A stretch of DNA of 64,000 nucleotides, from NCBI RefSeq assembly GCF_018449515.1, contig NZ_JAAVUQ010000011.1, forward strand, positions 155,645-219,644, written 5' to 3'. The notes beneath the pieces were generated by a model. The model saw only the letters and a list, made by a program, of their open reading frames with translations. It searched no databases and was not told where the DNA came from. Below, piece by piece: positions 26,320 through 34,964 of the stretch. Within the stretch, counting starts at the first letter, position 1. Every line of letters starts with the position of its first letter. The stretch is from Caballeronia sp. dw_19 (lineage in GTDB: Bacteria; Pseudomonadota; Gammaproteobacteria; Burkholderiales; Burkholderiaceae). Both the position numbers and the translations under genes were made by a program.

Positions 26320-26683
26320 ATCCGCCCGGTGACGCGATGGCTTCCGGTGTCAGTCTCGGGGTTGCTTCACGCCCGGGCTGCGGAGAGGTGATCGCGTTGT
26401 CGCAAGACCTGAGACGTATGGCGCTCATGCGAAGACATCTGTTGGAGAATGTTCCGCGCTTGCAAACATATCCAAATGCTTTCCCGCAAGGGCTTTGAGG
26501 TCGTTTAATAATCCATTTGTCCTCGCAGAGGAAGACATTCGATGGCACAGGAACCGCTCGAGATAGTGTTGAGTCACTCCGCTTCCCATGGTGGCCGCGC
26601 CGTGGCGCTGTATCCTGGGTGATACTTCCTGATTCGCTTATGCGACAACGCGCATCTACATTGAAAAACTTCCGGTTGCGGGC
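26320..26683. other. Gene-poor region
   Basis: No supported gene. A 26-codon frame at about 26542-26622 (ATG behind AGAGGAAG) has a ribosome site but is too short to judge and may be the start of a truncated gene. Confidence 0.35.
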
Positions 26684-26712
26684 TTGACCTTTAATAGATG
26701 ACCGGTTATCTT
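26684..26712 (+). promoter_or_regulatory. TetR promoter with overlapping operator
   Basis: TTGACC, 17 bases, TATCTT form a -35/-10 pair. The near-perfect palindrome AGATGACCGGTTATCT (26696-26711) overlaps the -10. The 17 bases at 26693-26709 match 14 of 17 bases at 27352-27368 before the hydrolase gene, indicating that the TetR protein controls both. Confidence 0.65.
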
Positions 26713-26744
26713 GCTAAATTGTTACTCGCCCGAAGATAATTGCA

Positions 26745-27335
26745 ATGCCCAGACCCGCTAATCCCGAAGTGCGTTCCCGCTTGTTGTTGATCGGACGCAC
26801 TGTAGTCCATGACCGCGGCTTCAACGGGTCCGGGGTCCAGGACATTACGGCCGCAGCAGGCGTGCCCAAGGGTTCGTTCTACAATTATTTTGATAGTAAG
26901 GAATCCTTTGCGGCCGAGATTATCGAGGATTACTGGGAGTCCATTGAACGGCGGCACGGCCCCATTCTCTACGACGCACGCCTCAAGCCGCTGGTACGTA
27001 TCGACCGGTTTTTCAAGGGGTTATCGCAGGATCACCGCGAACATGGTTTTACGCTTGGCTGCCTGATCGGCAATCTGTCGCTCGAACTGGCCAATGGCAG
27101 TGACGAAACACGCGCCAAACTGACCGACGTGCTTGATAGGTGGGAAAAGGCGCTGGCGGCGTGCCTGCGTGAAGCACAAGAGAGAAGCGAGCTGAACGGC
27201 GATACCGATCCTGATCAACTTGCGGCAATCATGATCGAGGCCTATGAGGGCGCGGTCATGCGAGGAAAGGTTGAGCAAAATGGCAATGCGTTCAAGCGGT
27301 TTGAGAACTTGGTTTTGCCCCGGCTAATTAGTTAA
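26745..27335 (+). CDS. TetR/AcrR family regulator of the isochorismatase-cyn operon
   Basis: The 196-residue protein has a TetR helix-turn-helix (GSGVQDITAAAGVPKGSFYN, then YFDSKESFAAEIIEDYWESI) and a C-terminal domain of the type with LGCLIGNLSLELANGSDETR. This subfamily commonly senses electrophiles or aldehydes and binds TAGAC-GGTCTA-like boxes. Such boxes are found at its own promoter and in front of the next gene, 103 bases downstream and on the same strand. It most probably represses itself and the hydrolase-cynT-cynS operon. Confidence 0.85.
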   Translation: MPRPANPEVRSRLLLIGRTVVHDRGFNGSGVQDITAAAGVPKGSFYNYFDSKESFAAEIIEDYWESIERRHGPILYDARLKPLVRIDRFFKGLSQDHREHGFTLGCLIGNLSLELANGSDETRAKLTDVLDRWEKALAACLREAQERSELNGDTDPDQLAAIMIEAYEGAVMRGKVEQNGNAFKRFENLVLPRLIS

Positions 27336-27351
27336 TTTTTTTTGCTTTTTT

Positions 27352-27368
27352 AATAGACGACTGGTCAT
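27352..27368 (+). promoter_or_regulatory. Operator for the TetR protein, before the isochorismatase-family gene
   Basis: AATAGACGACTGGTCAT matches the copy at the TetR promoter in 14 of 17 positions. A -10-like TATTAA follows at 27370-27375. Confidence 0.6.
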
Positions 27369-27438
27369 GTATTAATCAGAGCCCGACTCCTTTAGACGGG
27401 GCGGGTCCTTCCGCAGTAATCGCCAGATAGAGGGCATC

Positions 27439-28167
27439 ATGAGCAACGAAAGCCGACCAGCGCAAGTCAACGCACACCGCTATGCGGATCCGGTCAACCC
27501 GGCGTTGCCGCCAAGCGACTTCAAACTCGACCTATCGCGAGCAGCTTTGGTCGTAGTCGATCCCCAGAATGATTTCCTGAGTCCTGGCGGCGCGAGTTGG
27601 GCGTTGTTCGGCGAAAGCATTGTGGAGAACAACACCGTCTCAAACATCGGGCGGCTCTTCAAGGCATCAAAGGAAGCGAGCCTCACCGTCGCTGTGTCAC
27701 CACATTATTACTATCCATGCGATCATGAATGGCACTTCGGTGGCCCCGTGGAAAAAGTGATGCACAACATTTGCATGTTCGATCGTAAAGGGCCGAATAC
27801 GCTGGAGGGGTTTGACGGCTCAGGTGCCGATTTTCTCGATGAATACAAGCAATACATCCTGGACGGCAAGACGATTATCGCGTCACCCCACAAGATCTAC
27901 GGCCCGGAGACGAACGACCTGGCTTTGCAATTGCGAAAAAAGGGCGTGACGCAAATCATTCTCGCGGGCATGGCCGCGAACCTGTGCATCGAGTCGCACT
28001 TGCGCGAGCTCATCGAGCAGGGGTTTGAAGTAGCGGTAGTGCGCGACGCGACTGCGGGCCCGCGTCTGCCTGAAGGTGATGGCTACCTCGCCGCGATCAT
28101 CAATTATCGCTTCCTCGCTCACGCGCTTTGGACCACGGACCATACCGTCGAACAATTATCGAGCTGA
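27439..28167 (+). CDS. Isochorismatase-family cysteine hydrolase
   Basis: The 242-residue cytosolic hydrolase shows the complete catalytic triad of the family: Asp41 in VVDPQNDF, Lys152 in SPHKIYGPETNDL and Cys183 in AGMAANLCIESH, with the usual cis-peptide before the Cys. Family members hydrolyse amides, ureides such as biuret, nicotinamide, or vinyl ethers; the substrate cannot be told. The gene begins an operon: only 26 bases separate it from the cynT remnant, which is followed by cynS, and a TetR operator lies upstream. A substrate that yields cyanate or carbamate would fit this context (inference). Confidence 0.85.
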   Translation: MSNESRPAQVNAHRYADPVNPALPPSDFKLDLSRAALVVVDPQNDFLSPGGASWALFGESIVENNTVSNIGRLFKASKEASLTVAVSPHYYYPCDHEWHFGGPVEKVMHNICMFDRKGPNTLEGFDGSGADFLDEYKQYILDGKTIIASPHKIYGPETNDLALQLRKKGVTQIILAGMAANLCIESHLRELIEQGFEVAVVRDATAGPRLPEGDGYLAAIINYRFLAHALWTTDHTVEQLSS

Positions 28168-28193
28168 TGTCCGGACCTGCCGGAGGAACTGCC

Positions 28194-28866
28194 ATGAGCG
28201 GTGTCATTGAAGGTTGCCTGCGCTCTTGGCAGGAAGAGTTTTCCAAAGCGCTCAGCGCTTTTCAACGGTCTGCCATGCAGTCAGGCACCACAGGTTTTGT
28301 TTATCGCATGCTCGGATAGCCGCGTGGTTCCGGAGTTTTGACGCAGCGTCGGCCGGGAGACTTGTTCGTCATTCGTAACGCAGGAAATATTGTTCCGTCG
28401 GACGGAGCGGGTCCGGGTGTGCATCGACTTCGGTCGAGTACGCCATGGACTCGCTGGGAGTGTGCGACAACGCGATCGGCGGCCATTGGGATTGCGGGGC
28501 CATTTCCGCCATTGCCACACGCACGTGTCTGGACCACATGGCCGCCGTGGCGAACTGGTTGCAATATACCGGGTCAAGCGGGGTCATCAATGCCGCGCGG
28601 ACTCATGCCTTGGCGGCGGACCGGCTTCACGCGTTGACCCCTTCAGAATGTCGTGGCGCAGTTCGCAAACATCAAGACCGTCCTTGCATCGCGCTGGCTC
28701 TTCCGCAACGAAGGTTTTCGCTTCACGCCCGGCGCTATGGCATTTGGTCTGGAGATATCGACGCGCTGAATTCATGTGGGAACCGTATCGCTTACCGAGC
28801 ATGCCCGGGTCTATGCCAGAACCCGCCATTCGAAGGTATCAGGAAGCCCGGTCAGACAGTGTATTT
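28194..28866 (+). pseudogene. cynT: Frameshifted beta-carbonic anhydrase, cynT remnant
   Basis: Pieces of one beta-carbonic anhydrase follow each other in order but in changing frames. They are [20 protein letters not shown] (frame of 28194), [13 protein letters not shown] with the CxDSR zinc/catalytic motif (frame of 28309), [20 protein letters not shown] (again that of 28338), [20 protein letters not shown] and [18 protein letters not shown] (frame of 28445), VVAQFANIKTVLASRW (frame of 28647), then ALALPQRRFSLHARRYGIWS and GDIDALNS. At least five frame changes and a 15-base insertion before the HxxC zinc ligands make a functional product impossible. A good ribosome site (GGAGG) is still present before the old start. 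In cyn operons this enzyme recycles CO2 to the bicarbonate used by cyanase. Confidence 0.85.
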
Positions 28867-28886
28867 TAACTTCGAAGGAAATCGTC

Positions 28887-29357
28887 ATGTTGCAGTCTGA
28901 AGTTTCCCGGGATGCACGTCTTGCATTGACGGACGTCATTTTGAAAGCAAAGGCCCTTAAAGACCTGTCATTTGCACAACTCACCGAGGGGACGAACCTC
29001 AGCCTCGTTTTTGTCACCGCCGCGCTGCTTGGCCAGCATCCGCTTCCAAAGGAGGCTGCACAGGTGGTGGGCACTCGCCTGGATCTTGAGCCGGACGCGG
29101 TGGCTCTACTTCAGACTGTGCCGTTGCGAGGAACTCTGGAAGCCGGCGTGCCAACGGACCCGACTATCTATCGCTTCCATGAAATGGTGCAGGTTTATGG
29201 GTCGACCCTGAAGGCTCTGGTCCACGAACAATTCGGAGATGGCATCATCAGCGCGGTCAATTTCACACTCGATATCAAGAAGGTCGAGGATCCAGAGGGC
29301 GGTTCGCGGGCAGTCATCATACTCGATGGCAAGTTTCTGCCCTTCAAGCCGTTTTAG
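28887..29357 (+). CDS. cynS: Cyanate hydratase (cyanase)
   Basis: The 156-residue protein has exactly the length of E. coli CynS and the same numbering of catalytic residues: Arg96 and Glu99 in [14 protein letters not shown] and Ser122 in [10 protein letters not shown]. The N-terminal helix-turn-helix-like domain ([20 protein letters not shown]) and the C-terminal KFLPFKPF are typical. Cyanase is a cytosolic decamer that turns cyanate and bicarbonate into ammonia and two CO2. The ATG 28887 has AAGGAAA 7 bases upstream; the longer reading frame before it comes from the dead cynT. It is the third gene of the TetR-controlled operon. Confidence 0.93.
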   Translation: MLQSEVSRDARLALTDVILKAKALKDLSFAQLTEGTNLSLVFVTAALLGQHPLPKEAAQVVGTRLDLEPDAVALLQTVPLRGTLEAGVPTDPTIYRFHEMVQVYGSTLKALVHEQFGDGIISAVNFTLDIKKVEDPEGGSRAVIILDGKFLPFKPF

Positions 29358-29412
29358 GCCGCTTTGGAATACGGTATCCGGTTTGGGCTGGGCGGCCCTG
29401 GTCCCCGTGTAC

Positions 29413-29610
29413 TCACCACGACCGCTTCGATTTCCGCGCGGCCACCGTGACTTTGTCATCGAGACAATGCGCGGACTTGCGTAAGCTTTCCCAGGCCGCC
29501 TCGGCATAGCGCTTGGGCTGGCGATTTGCGATGAACAACCGAGCGGGCAGGGTGAGCGACGCAATAGCTAGCGTGCAGAGCGGAAGCTTCGACACAGGAA
29601 TTCCGGACAT
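29413..29610 (-). CDS. Small exported hypothetical protein
   Basis: A 65-residue reading from ATG 29610 begins with a short basic stretch and a hydrophobic segment (LPLCTLAIASLTLPARLFIA). It ends in a polar helix (AEAAWESLRKSAHCLDDKVT). It is plausible as a small exported or membrane-anchored protein but without family match. The surrounding 29358-29773 region holds nothing else. Confidence 0.33.
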   Translation of the reverse strand: MSGIPVSKLPLCTLAIASLTLPARLFIANRQPKRYAEAAWESLRKSAHCLDDKVTVAARKSKRSW

Positions 29611-29773
29611 GGCTGTGCAATCAATGCATGTGGTTGACCCGCTGATTGCGATAGTGCCGGCCGCGGCTAAAAACCGGCGCTTGGCCTGGAAGTAAGCGGA
29701 GCAAAAAGTGTTGAAGCCCATACCGCGAAGTGAGGCGGTATGGGACGCGACTACCGTGTGGGCATGGAGTTGC

Positions 29774-30754
29774 TTACTTTGGCTGGTTCAAGAAGACGGT
29801 AACTTCCTTCAGGAACAGATCGGGATATTGATAGAGCGAGCCGTGATTCGAGTCCGGGTAGATGATCAACTGGGCGTCCGGCAGGTTTTGCTGCAGAGTG
29901 TAGGAGTTGATCGTGTAGTGGACGATATCGTTGCTGCCAGCTACCACCAGGACCGGTTGCTTGATCGCCTTGAGATAAGCACTGGAATCCGCGCTCGGGG
30001 CACCCCAAGCCGCAAACGCGGCCACTTGCGCAGGAGCCACCTTGGCGCCGATAGCGGCATCCTTATCCACTGTGCGTGCATGGATTCGCGTCAGGAATGC
30101 ACGTCCGGCAGCTTGCGACGCATCCGACTGGGTGAAGAAGACGTCGAGCAACAAATCGTCCTGCGGCGTACGCTTCTTCGCCAGGAATCCCTGGAACTCC
30201 GGAGTCAGCGTCGCCATGCCTGCACCGCCTCGCGGTCCGCTTCCCACCAGCACGACACGACGAACCAGATCAGGTTGTTCGATGGTTACTTCCTGCGCGA
30301 CGAGACTTCCCATCGAGAAGCCCAGCAAATCGGCCTTCGTAATGCCAAGCGCATGAATGAAAGCGATTGCCTGCTTTGCCATCGCTTCGATCGTGCCGGG
30401 CACTTCGCCGCCGGAGTTGCCAACACCGGCGTTGTCGAAGAGGATCACGTCACGGTCGTGTGCGAATCCATCGATGACCTTCGGGTCCCAACTATCCAGG
30501 TTGCCCACGAAGTGCTGGAAGAACACCAGCGGAACACCGCCGCGTTTTCCGAATCGACGATAGGCGAGACGCGTGCCGCCGGCATCGATGAACTGGGTTG
30601 GGGCTGTTTGAAACGTGTATGACGTGCCGCTTACCGGCGCGGTCCTGGCGCTCGCGGCGTTCGCGGCGTTCGCGGGAGTGAGATAAAAAGCCGTTGCGAA
30701 CGCAGCCACGATAAGGCCCAAACGAAAGCCGGACGTCTTGCTGAAATGCTTCAT
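29774..30754 (-). CDS. Exported alpha/beta hydrolase
   Basis: The 326-residue protein has a signal peptide (RLGLIVAAFATAFYLTPANA). A complete alpha/beta hydrolase fold follows: the oxyanion region PLVFFQHFVGNLDSW, the elbow GFSMGS with Ser147, an acid in VVAGSNDIVH, and the late His in YPDSNHGSLYQYPD. It resembles the chloroperoxidase-like or epoxide-hydrolase-like alpha/beta branch, which acts on small esters or lactones; the substrate is unknown. It follows the GST gene on the same strand after 62 bases, so the two are probably one operon under the CTATCGATAG operators. Confidence 0.82.
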   Translation of the reverse strand: MKHFSKTSGFRLGLIVAAFATAFYLTPANAANAASARTAPVSGTSYTFQTAPTQFIDAGGTRLAYRRFGKRGGVPLVFFQHFVGNLDSWDPKVIDGFAHDRDVILFDNAGVGNSGGEVPGTIEAMAKQAIAFIHALGITKADLLGFSMGSLVAQEVTIEQPDLVRRVVLVGSGPRGGAGMATLTPEFQGFLAKKRTPQDDLLLDVFFTQSDASQAAGRAFLTRIHARTVDKDAAIGAKVAPAQVAAFAAWGAPSADSSAYLKAIKQPVLVVAGSNDIVHYTINSYTLQQNLPDAQLIIYPDSNHGSLYQYPDLFLKEVTVFLNQPK

Positions 30755-30816
30755 GGTAGTTTTTCCAGATACGGTGGGATAGCAAGGCCCCGGGTACTCA
30801 AGGGCGTTGCAATGTG

Positions 30817-31485
30817 TCAGGCCGGCAGTTCCATCACTTGTCCGCTTCGATTCTTCACGCTCGGCCGCTCCGATATCTTTGCCTGCCACGCAGACAAGGC
30901 CGAACAATCGTCTGGAATCGCAATGCCTGCGGCGCCGGCGTGCATGAGCGCGGCATAGACCGTGATGTCGGCTATCGAGAAATCATCGCCGGCCACGTAA
31001 GGAGTTGCCTTAAGAACCTCATTGAAGTACTTCATGCCGCGCACGAACTTCTCATTGTGCCGCTCGCCCCATTCCTTCCTGTGCGCCCATTCAGGGCTCT
31101 TGTAGGCTTCCAGGCGCGCACCAAGTCCCGGCGTTGCATGGTGAAAGTAAATGCCAACAGCATCGATGAGTTGATCGTCAGCCCGTTTCTGCATCATGTG
31201 AATGACCGCTTTTTCCTTCGGGGTCCTGCCTGTGAGCGTTGGGTTCCCATCCAGGTTGTCGAAATACTCGGTGATCGCAACGCCTTCCGAGATGAACGTG
31301 CCGTCGTCGAGTTCGAGAACGGGAACCGTGCCTGCCGGGTTGATGGCGAGAAATGCGCTTTGCTTGTGCTCGGCCGAAAACAGATCCACCTTCACGAATT
31401 CGATTTGGGAATCCAGTCCTTTCTCGGCGAGGACGATACGAATGCGGGCCGGATTCGGGAAGCCAGGGGTGTCGTAAATTTTCAT
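30817..31485 (-). CDS. Glutathione S-transferase (paralogue 1)
   Basis: The 222-residue protein has a thioredoxin-like N-terminal GST domain (MKIYDTPGFPNPARIRIVLA; GTVPVLELDDGTFISEGVAI holds the Val-Pro and the glutathione-binding Glu-Ser region, here with Gly-Val after Glu). The C-terminal helical domain contains PYVAGDDFSIADITVYAALM. It is about 60% identical by eye to the GST at 42919. The start ATG 31485 has AAGGAAC upstream. It diverges from a TetR gene with three palindromic operators between, so it is the likely target of that regulator. It probably conjugates electrophiles in the cytosol. Confidence 0.9.
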   Translation of the reverse strand: MKIYDTPGFPNPARIRIVLAEKGLDSQIEFVKVDLFSAEHKQSAFLAINPAGTVPVLELDDGTFISEGVAITEYFDNLDGNPTLTGRTPKEKAVIHMMQKRADDQLIDAVGIYFHHATPGLGARLEAYKSPEWAHRKEWGERHNEKFVRGMKYFNEVLKATPYVAGDDFSIADITVYAALMHAGAAGIAIPDDCSALSAWQAKISERPSVKNRSGQVMELPA

Positions 31486-31501
31486 GATCAGTTCCTTTGT
31501 G

Positions 31502-31614
31502 TTATCTATCGATAGGTAAGGCGTGGGGCGAAGCATGCGACGCTAAGATCACCGTGTCAAGAACTATCGATCGATAGATAAGCAGCACGATTGTGCTTAT
31601 CTATCGATAGGAAT
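31502..31614. promoter_or_regulatory. Three CTATCGATAG-type operators in the GST/TetR intergenic region
   Basis: Copies are TTATCTATCGATAGGTAA (31502-31519), CTATCGATCGATAG extended by ATAAG (31564-31582) and CTTATCTATCGATAGGAA (31596-31613). All share the core CTATCGAT-(A/C) with flanking TTAT or ATAA. The first is 16 bases from the GST start and the last 57 bases from the TetR start, suitable for control of both genes by the TetR protein at 31671. Confidence 0.75.
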
Positions 31615-31670
31615 ATACTCGATAAAACTTGCTTCTAAACAGCACTGCTATTGGTAGACGAAGGCTTTTG

Positions 31671-32237
31671 ATGACCACTCCAGACACCAAAGAACGAATC
31701 ATGAGTGTGGCGCGACTCATGGTGCAGGCGCACGGCTACAACGCACTAAGCTTTCGTGAAATCGGAAAAGAAGTAGGCGTGTCCAGCGCGAGCATCCATC
31801 ACCACTTTCCCACCAAAGGCGATCTTGGCGCTGCCCTGGCGCAACGCTATACAGACGACGGAAGTGCTGCACTCGAAAAATTGCTGGCCAGTTCCAAAGA
31901 TGCTCACAAATGCATGACCGGTTACACGGGCATCTTTCGCTCGGCGTTGCTCAATGACAATCGGATGTGCCTGGTTGGACTCATGTCCGCCGAGTACGAC
32001 GACTTGCCCGCAGAGGTGCGAGCAGAGGTCGACCGATTCACTAACGTCAACGTCAAATGGTTGACTGAAATCCTCTCGCTTCGAAAATCGAAAGCAGGAA
32101 AGGATGCAATTCAACATCAGGCGCTTGCGATCTTCGCCGCTATCGAAGGCGCTCAACTTGTCGCGAGAGGGCGGGGTGACATCGCGATGTTCGACCGCGC
32201 AGTGGCGGCATACCGGGCGGCTGGGCTGTTCCCTTGA
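31671..32237 (+). CDS. TetR family regulator
   Basis: The 188-residue protein has the TetR DNA-binding domain (NALSFREIGKEVGVSSASIH then HHFPTKGDLGAALAQRY). Its C-terminal domain is shorter than in the three paralogues elsewhere and contains RSALLNDNRMCLVGLMSAEY, a pattern seen in AcrR-like regulators. ATG 31671 was taken over the start at 31629 because the domain begins there. It is divergent from the GST-hydrolase operon with three shared palindromes; autorepression and control of that operon are likely. Confidence 0.85.
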   Translation: MTTPDTKERIMSVARLMVQAHGYNALSFREIGKEVGVSSASIHHHFPTKGDLGAALAQRYTDDGSAALEKLLASSKDAHKCMTGYTGIFRSALLNDNRMCLVGLMSAEYDDLPAEVRAEVDRFTNVNVKWLTEILSLRKSKAGKDAIQHQALAIFAAIEGAQLVARGRGDIAMFDRAVAAYRAAGLFP

Positions 32238-32316
32238 TGCTCCCTTAACCTCGCTTATTCATGCAGCTAAAGTTCACGCCCGGAAAGCGGTTATTCAAGC
32301 AGGTTCCTACGATCGT

Positions 32317-33204
32317 CTAAGCGTGTGATTGGTTGACAGGAGTAAGTACGCTTGGGAGGAATTGCGAGGCTGTCAGGGGCTTTCTGCCAATCAGGCGCTC
32401 AAGGTCTCCTGTTATCTCGGCAAACTCCCCGGCGGCAACGGCGGTAAACCATTCGGAAAGAAAGGCGGCAACGAAATCAGGCATACCCGCTGCAGTGCGT
32501 GCGGCAATGAATGCGGCAGGCGTGACGTCGGCATACGGCAGGCTTTTTCCCGCGATAGTCGACACGATCGCTGCGATGTCGCCCATTGACACGGCTTCGC
32601 TGCCGCCGAGCGTATAGGTGCGGCCCTCGTGACCGGTTCCCGCCAGCACGACTGCTGCAGCTTCGGCCAACTCGGCGCGGGCGGCGAGCGCGGCGAGCGC
32701 AGATCCCGTCGGTGCGCAAACGCCATTCACGAATACGTCATCGCCCAACATAAGCGGGAGTGCGTCGAGGTACAAAGAGTTGCGTAGCAATGTCACCGCC
32801 ATGCCGGACGCGGCCAGCGCTTTTTCGGTCACCTGTTCCCACTCCGTCACCTGCGACATCACAAATTCCGAGTGTTCAGGACGTTGCACACCGGTGTAAT
32901 GGATATGGCGCACGCCTGCGCTTTCAGCCGCATCGACAACGTTACGATGCTGAGTGATCGCATCCGAGAAGGCTGTGGTGGAGACGAACATCAGCTTGTC
33001 GACGCCCTTGAAAGCGGATTCGAGCGACGCCAGGTCTTGATAGTCTCCCTGTCGAATCTCGACGCCATATGACGCAAGCGTGCCCGCGGCCGATGGATCG
33101 CGCACGAGTACTGCGATTGACTTTTCCGGCACACGTTTCAGCAGTTGTTTGACAATTCCATGTCCAAGCTGACCCGTTGCGCCCGTGATCAGGAAGTCTT
33201 TCAT
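32317..33204 (-). CDS. NmrA/QOR2-like NAD(P)-binding oxidoreductase
   Basis: The 295-residue atypical SDR begins MKDFLITGATGQLGHGIVKQ with the TGATGxxG nucleotide motif. It has VRHIHYTGVQRPEHS in place of the classical YxxxK, as in QOR2-type quinone reductases and NmrA-like redox sensors. It follows the SDR at 33377 on the same strand after 172 bases. The likely role is NADPH-dependent quinone reduction or redox sensing in the cytosol; the substrate is unknown. One of three such proteins in 14 kb. Confidence 0.82.
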   Translation of the reverse strand: MKDFLITGATGQLGHGIVKQLLKRVPEKSIAVLVRDPSAAGTLASYGVEIRQGDYQDLASLESAFKGVDKLMFVSTTAFSDAITQHRNVVDAAESAGVRHIHYTGVQRPEHSEFVMSQVTEWEQVTEKALAASGMAVTLLRNSLYLDALPLMLGDDVFVNGVCAPTGSALAALAARAELAEAAAVVLAGTGHEGRTYTLGGSEAVSMGDIAAIVSTIAGKSLPYADVTPAAFIAARTAAGMPDFVAAFLSEWFTAVAAGEFAEITGDLERLIGRKPLTASQFLPSVLTPVNQSHA

Positions 33205-33376
33205 GTTGGAGTCCTATCTATGATGTGAGTAACGATCCTGCTCATTTCTGTTAGATGGGCGGAGACGAACCCGCGCGAAGATGCCCGGGTCGATGGCTGT
33301 TTTGACTAAAGGCGGAAGCGTTGAGGAGGTAGGCGGCGCTGCGCGCGTGATGCGTCCATTCCGCCCCGGGGAATGT

Positions 33377-34126
33377 TCAAACCTGAGCCATTCCTCCATC
33401 GACGAACAACTCTGTCCCGGTGACATAGCTGCTGTCGGTCGAAGCAAGAAACAGCACCGCTTTCGCGATTTCCTCGGGGGAACCGAGACGCCCGAGAGGC
33501 ACTATTTGTGCGAAGCTGTCCTTGCGCTGCTGGCCTTCGGGGCTATCGCCCAGAAGCTCGCGCAGGCCGGCTGTATCAATAGGACCCGGACTCACTGCAT
33601 TGACGCGTATCTTGCGATCCTTGAGGTCGGTCGCCCAGGTCCGGGCAAATGAACGGATGGCAGCTTTTGTAGCCGCGTAGGCGGTGTTTGCCGCCAGCCC
33701 TTTGCTTCCCACAATCGAACTGGTCAAGACGATGGCGCTGCCATCGGGCATTAGCGGTAGTGCCTTTTGCACGCTAAAAAACAGTCCCTTGACGTTCCCG
33801 TCGAACATGCGGTCGTAGTGCGCTTCATCAACCTGACCGAACGGTGCGAACTCCGCTGCGCCTGCATTGGCGAACACGATGTCGAGCCGGCCGGTTTCCT
33901 GCTTGATCTGGACGAAGAGCCGGTCAAGATCGCTCAGGATCGCGACGTCGCCTTGTACCGCGGTAACGCCGGCACCAATTTCTTTCACCGTTTCGTCCAG
34001 TTTTTCCTGTCGCCGGCCCGTGACATAGACGTGTGCGCCCTCTGCTACAAAAAGCTTGGCCGTTGCCAATCCAATTCCACTTGTCCCGCCAGTGACCAGT
34101 GCGATCTTGCCGTCCAGTTTCCCCAT
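33377..34126 (-). CDS. Classical SDR family oxidoreductase
   Basis: The 249-residue protein shows TGGTSGIG for cofactor binding near residues 12-19, NAG in FANAGAAE, the catalytic Ser in LTSSIVGSKG and YAATK with Tyr and Lys. YVTGTELFVDGGMAQV stands at the end. It is a typical cytosolic NAD(P)-dependent ketone/alcohol oxidoreductase. The ATG 34126 has GGAGC upstream. It is divergent from the TetR gene at 34350, which probably regulates it through the palindrome at 34299-34316. Confidence 0.9.
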   Translation of the reverse strand: MGKLDGKIALVTGGTSGIGLATAKLFVAEGAHVYVTGRRQEKLDETVKEIGAGVTAVQGDVAILSDLDRLFVQIKQETGRLDIVFANAGAAEFAPFGQVDEAHYDRMFDGNVKGLFFSVQKALPLMPDGSAIVLTSSIVGSKGLAANTAYAATKAAIRSFARTWATDLKDRKIRVNAVSPGPIDTAGLRELLGDSPEGQQRKDSFAQIVPLGRLGSPEEIAKAVLFLASTDSSYVTGTELFVDGGMAQV

Positions 34127-34298
34127 GATGTCGCTCCGTTTCTGTGTTGGTTGGATCGATTCTGCCGAGCGGTGAAGGTGAAGGCTGCGCATCGCCCAGC
34201 AGCTGTAAAGCGATGAAATGGTGCTCTTCGCCATGGTCGTCGTTGACCTCGATTTGGCCTTGACGCCACTTATTCATGTTGGTAAACATGATAATGTT

Positions 34299-34316
34299 CT
34301 AACTAATCAGGTTAGT
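34299..34316. promoter_or_regulatory. Operator palindrome between SDR and TetR genes
   Basis: CTAAC and GTTAG stand seven bases apart, with the overlapping ACTAA/TTAGT pair, 34 bases before the TetR ATG. The location in a divergent TetR/target spacer supports an operator. Confidence 0.55.
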
Positions 34317-34349
34317 CAACATGTATATTGGCGTTTTCGGAGGCGTCGC

Positions 34350-34964
34350 ATGAAGGTCAGTCGTGAGCAGGTGGCGAAGAACCGCCTTAACATTCTTGAA
34401 GCTGCCAGCCGGCTTTTCAGCGAGCGTGGATTCGACGCCGTTACTATCGTCGACGTCATGAAAGACGCCGGGCTCACGCACGGCGGCTTCTATGGTTACT
34501 TCGGTTCGAAGGACGAGTTGATCGCCGAGGCTAGCGCGTTCTCCTTGAAGCGCCAGGAAGAGGTCAAGGCGGATACGTTTGAAGACTATTGCGCGGGGTA
34601 TTTGAGTGCATACCATCGACAGCATCGTGCTGGCGGATGCACCTTCGCGGCGCTAGCGAGTGAGGCGGTTCGTCAGGCGCCCGCCGTGCGCCATGAAATG
34701 ACCGAGAGCCTCAGGCGGATGATCGAGGTGATTGCTGAGCTGGCGCCTGGAGAAGACGCTGAGGGACGCCGCCGCACTGCCATTTCCGGATTCTCCGCGA
34801 TGCTGGGTGGGTTGATCCTGTCTCGCATGGTCGACGATATATCGTTCTCCGACGAACTGCTTGAAGCGAATCGCGAGGTGCTGGACGCGATCGCTATGGA
34901 CGGCAACGATCAGTTGGGCGTGGCGAAATCGAAGAAGAAGGGCGTGCGTTCATCGAGTCGTTAG
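34350..34964 (+). CDS. TetR family regulator (paralogue C)
   Basis: The 204-residue regulator has GFDAVTIVDVMKDAGLTHGG then FYGYFGSKDELIAEASAFSL in the DNA-binding domain and GGCTFAALASEAVRQAPAVR in the effector domain. It is related to those at 13445 and 23989. The C-terminal tail is basic (KSKKKGVRSSSR). ATG 34350 begins the conserved region; the reading from 34218 is not family-like. It is divergent from the SDR and NmrA genes, its likely targets. Confidence 0.87.
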   Translation: MKVSREQVAKNRLNILEAASRLFSERGFDAVTIVDVMKDAGLTHGGFYGYFGSKDELIAEASAFSLKRQEEVKADTFEDYCAGYLSAYHRQHRAGGCTFAALASEAVRQAPAVRHEMTESLRRMIEVIAELAPGEDAEGRRRTAISGFSAMLGGLILSRMVDDISFSDELLEANREVLDAIAMDGNDQLGVAKSKKKGVRSSSR

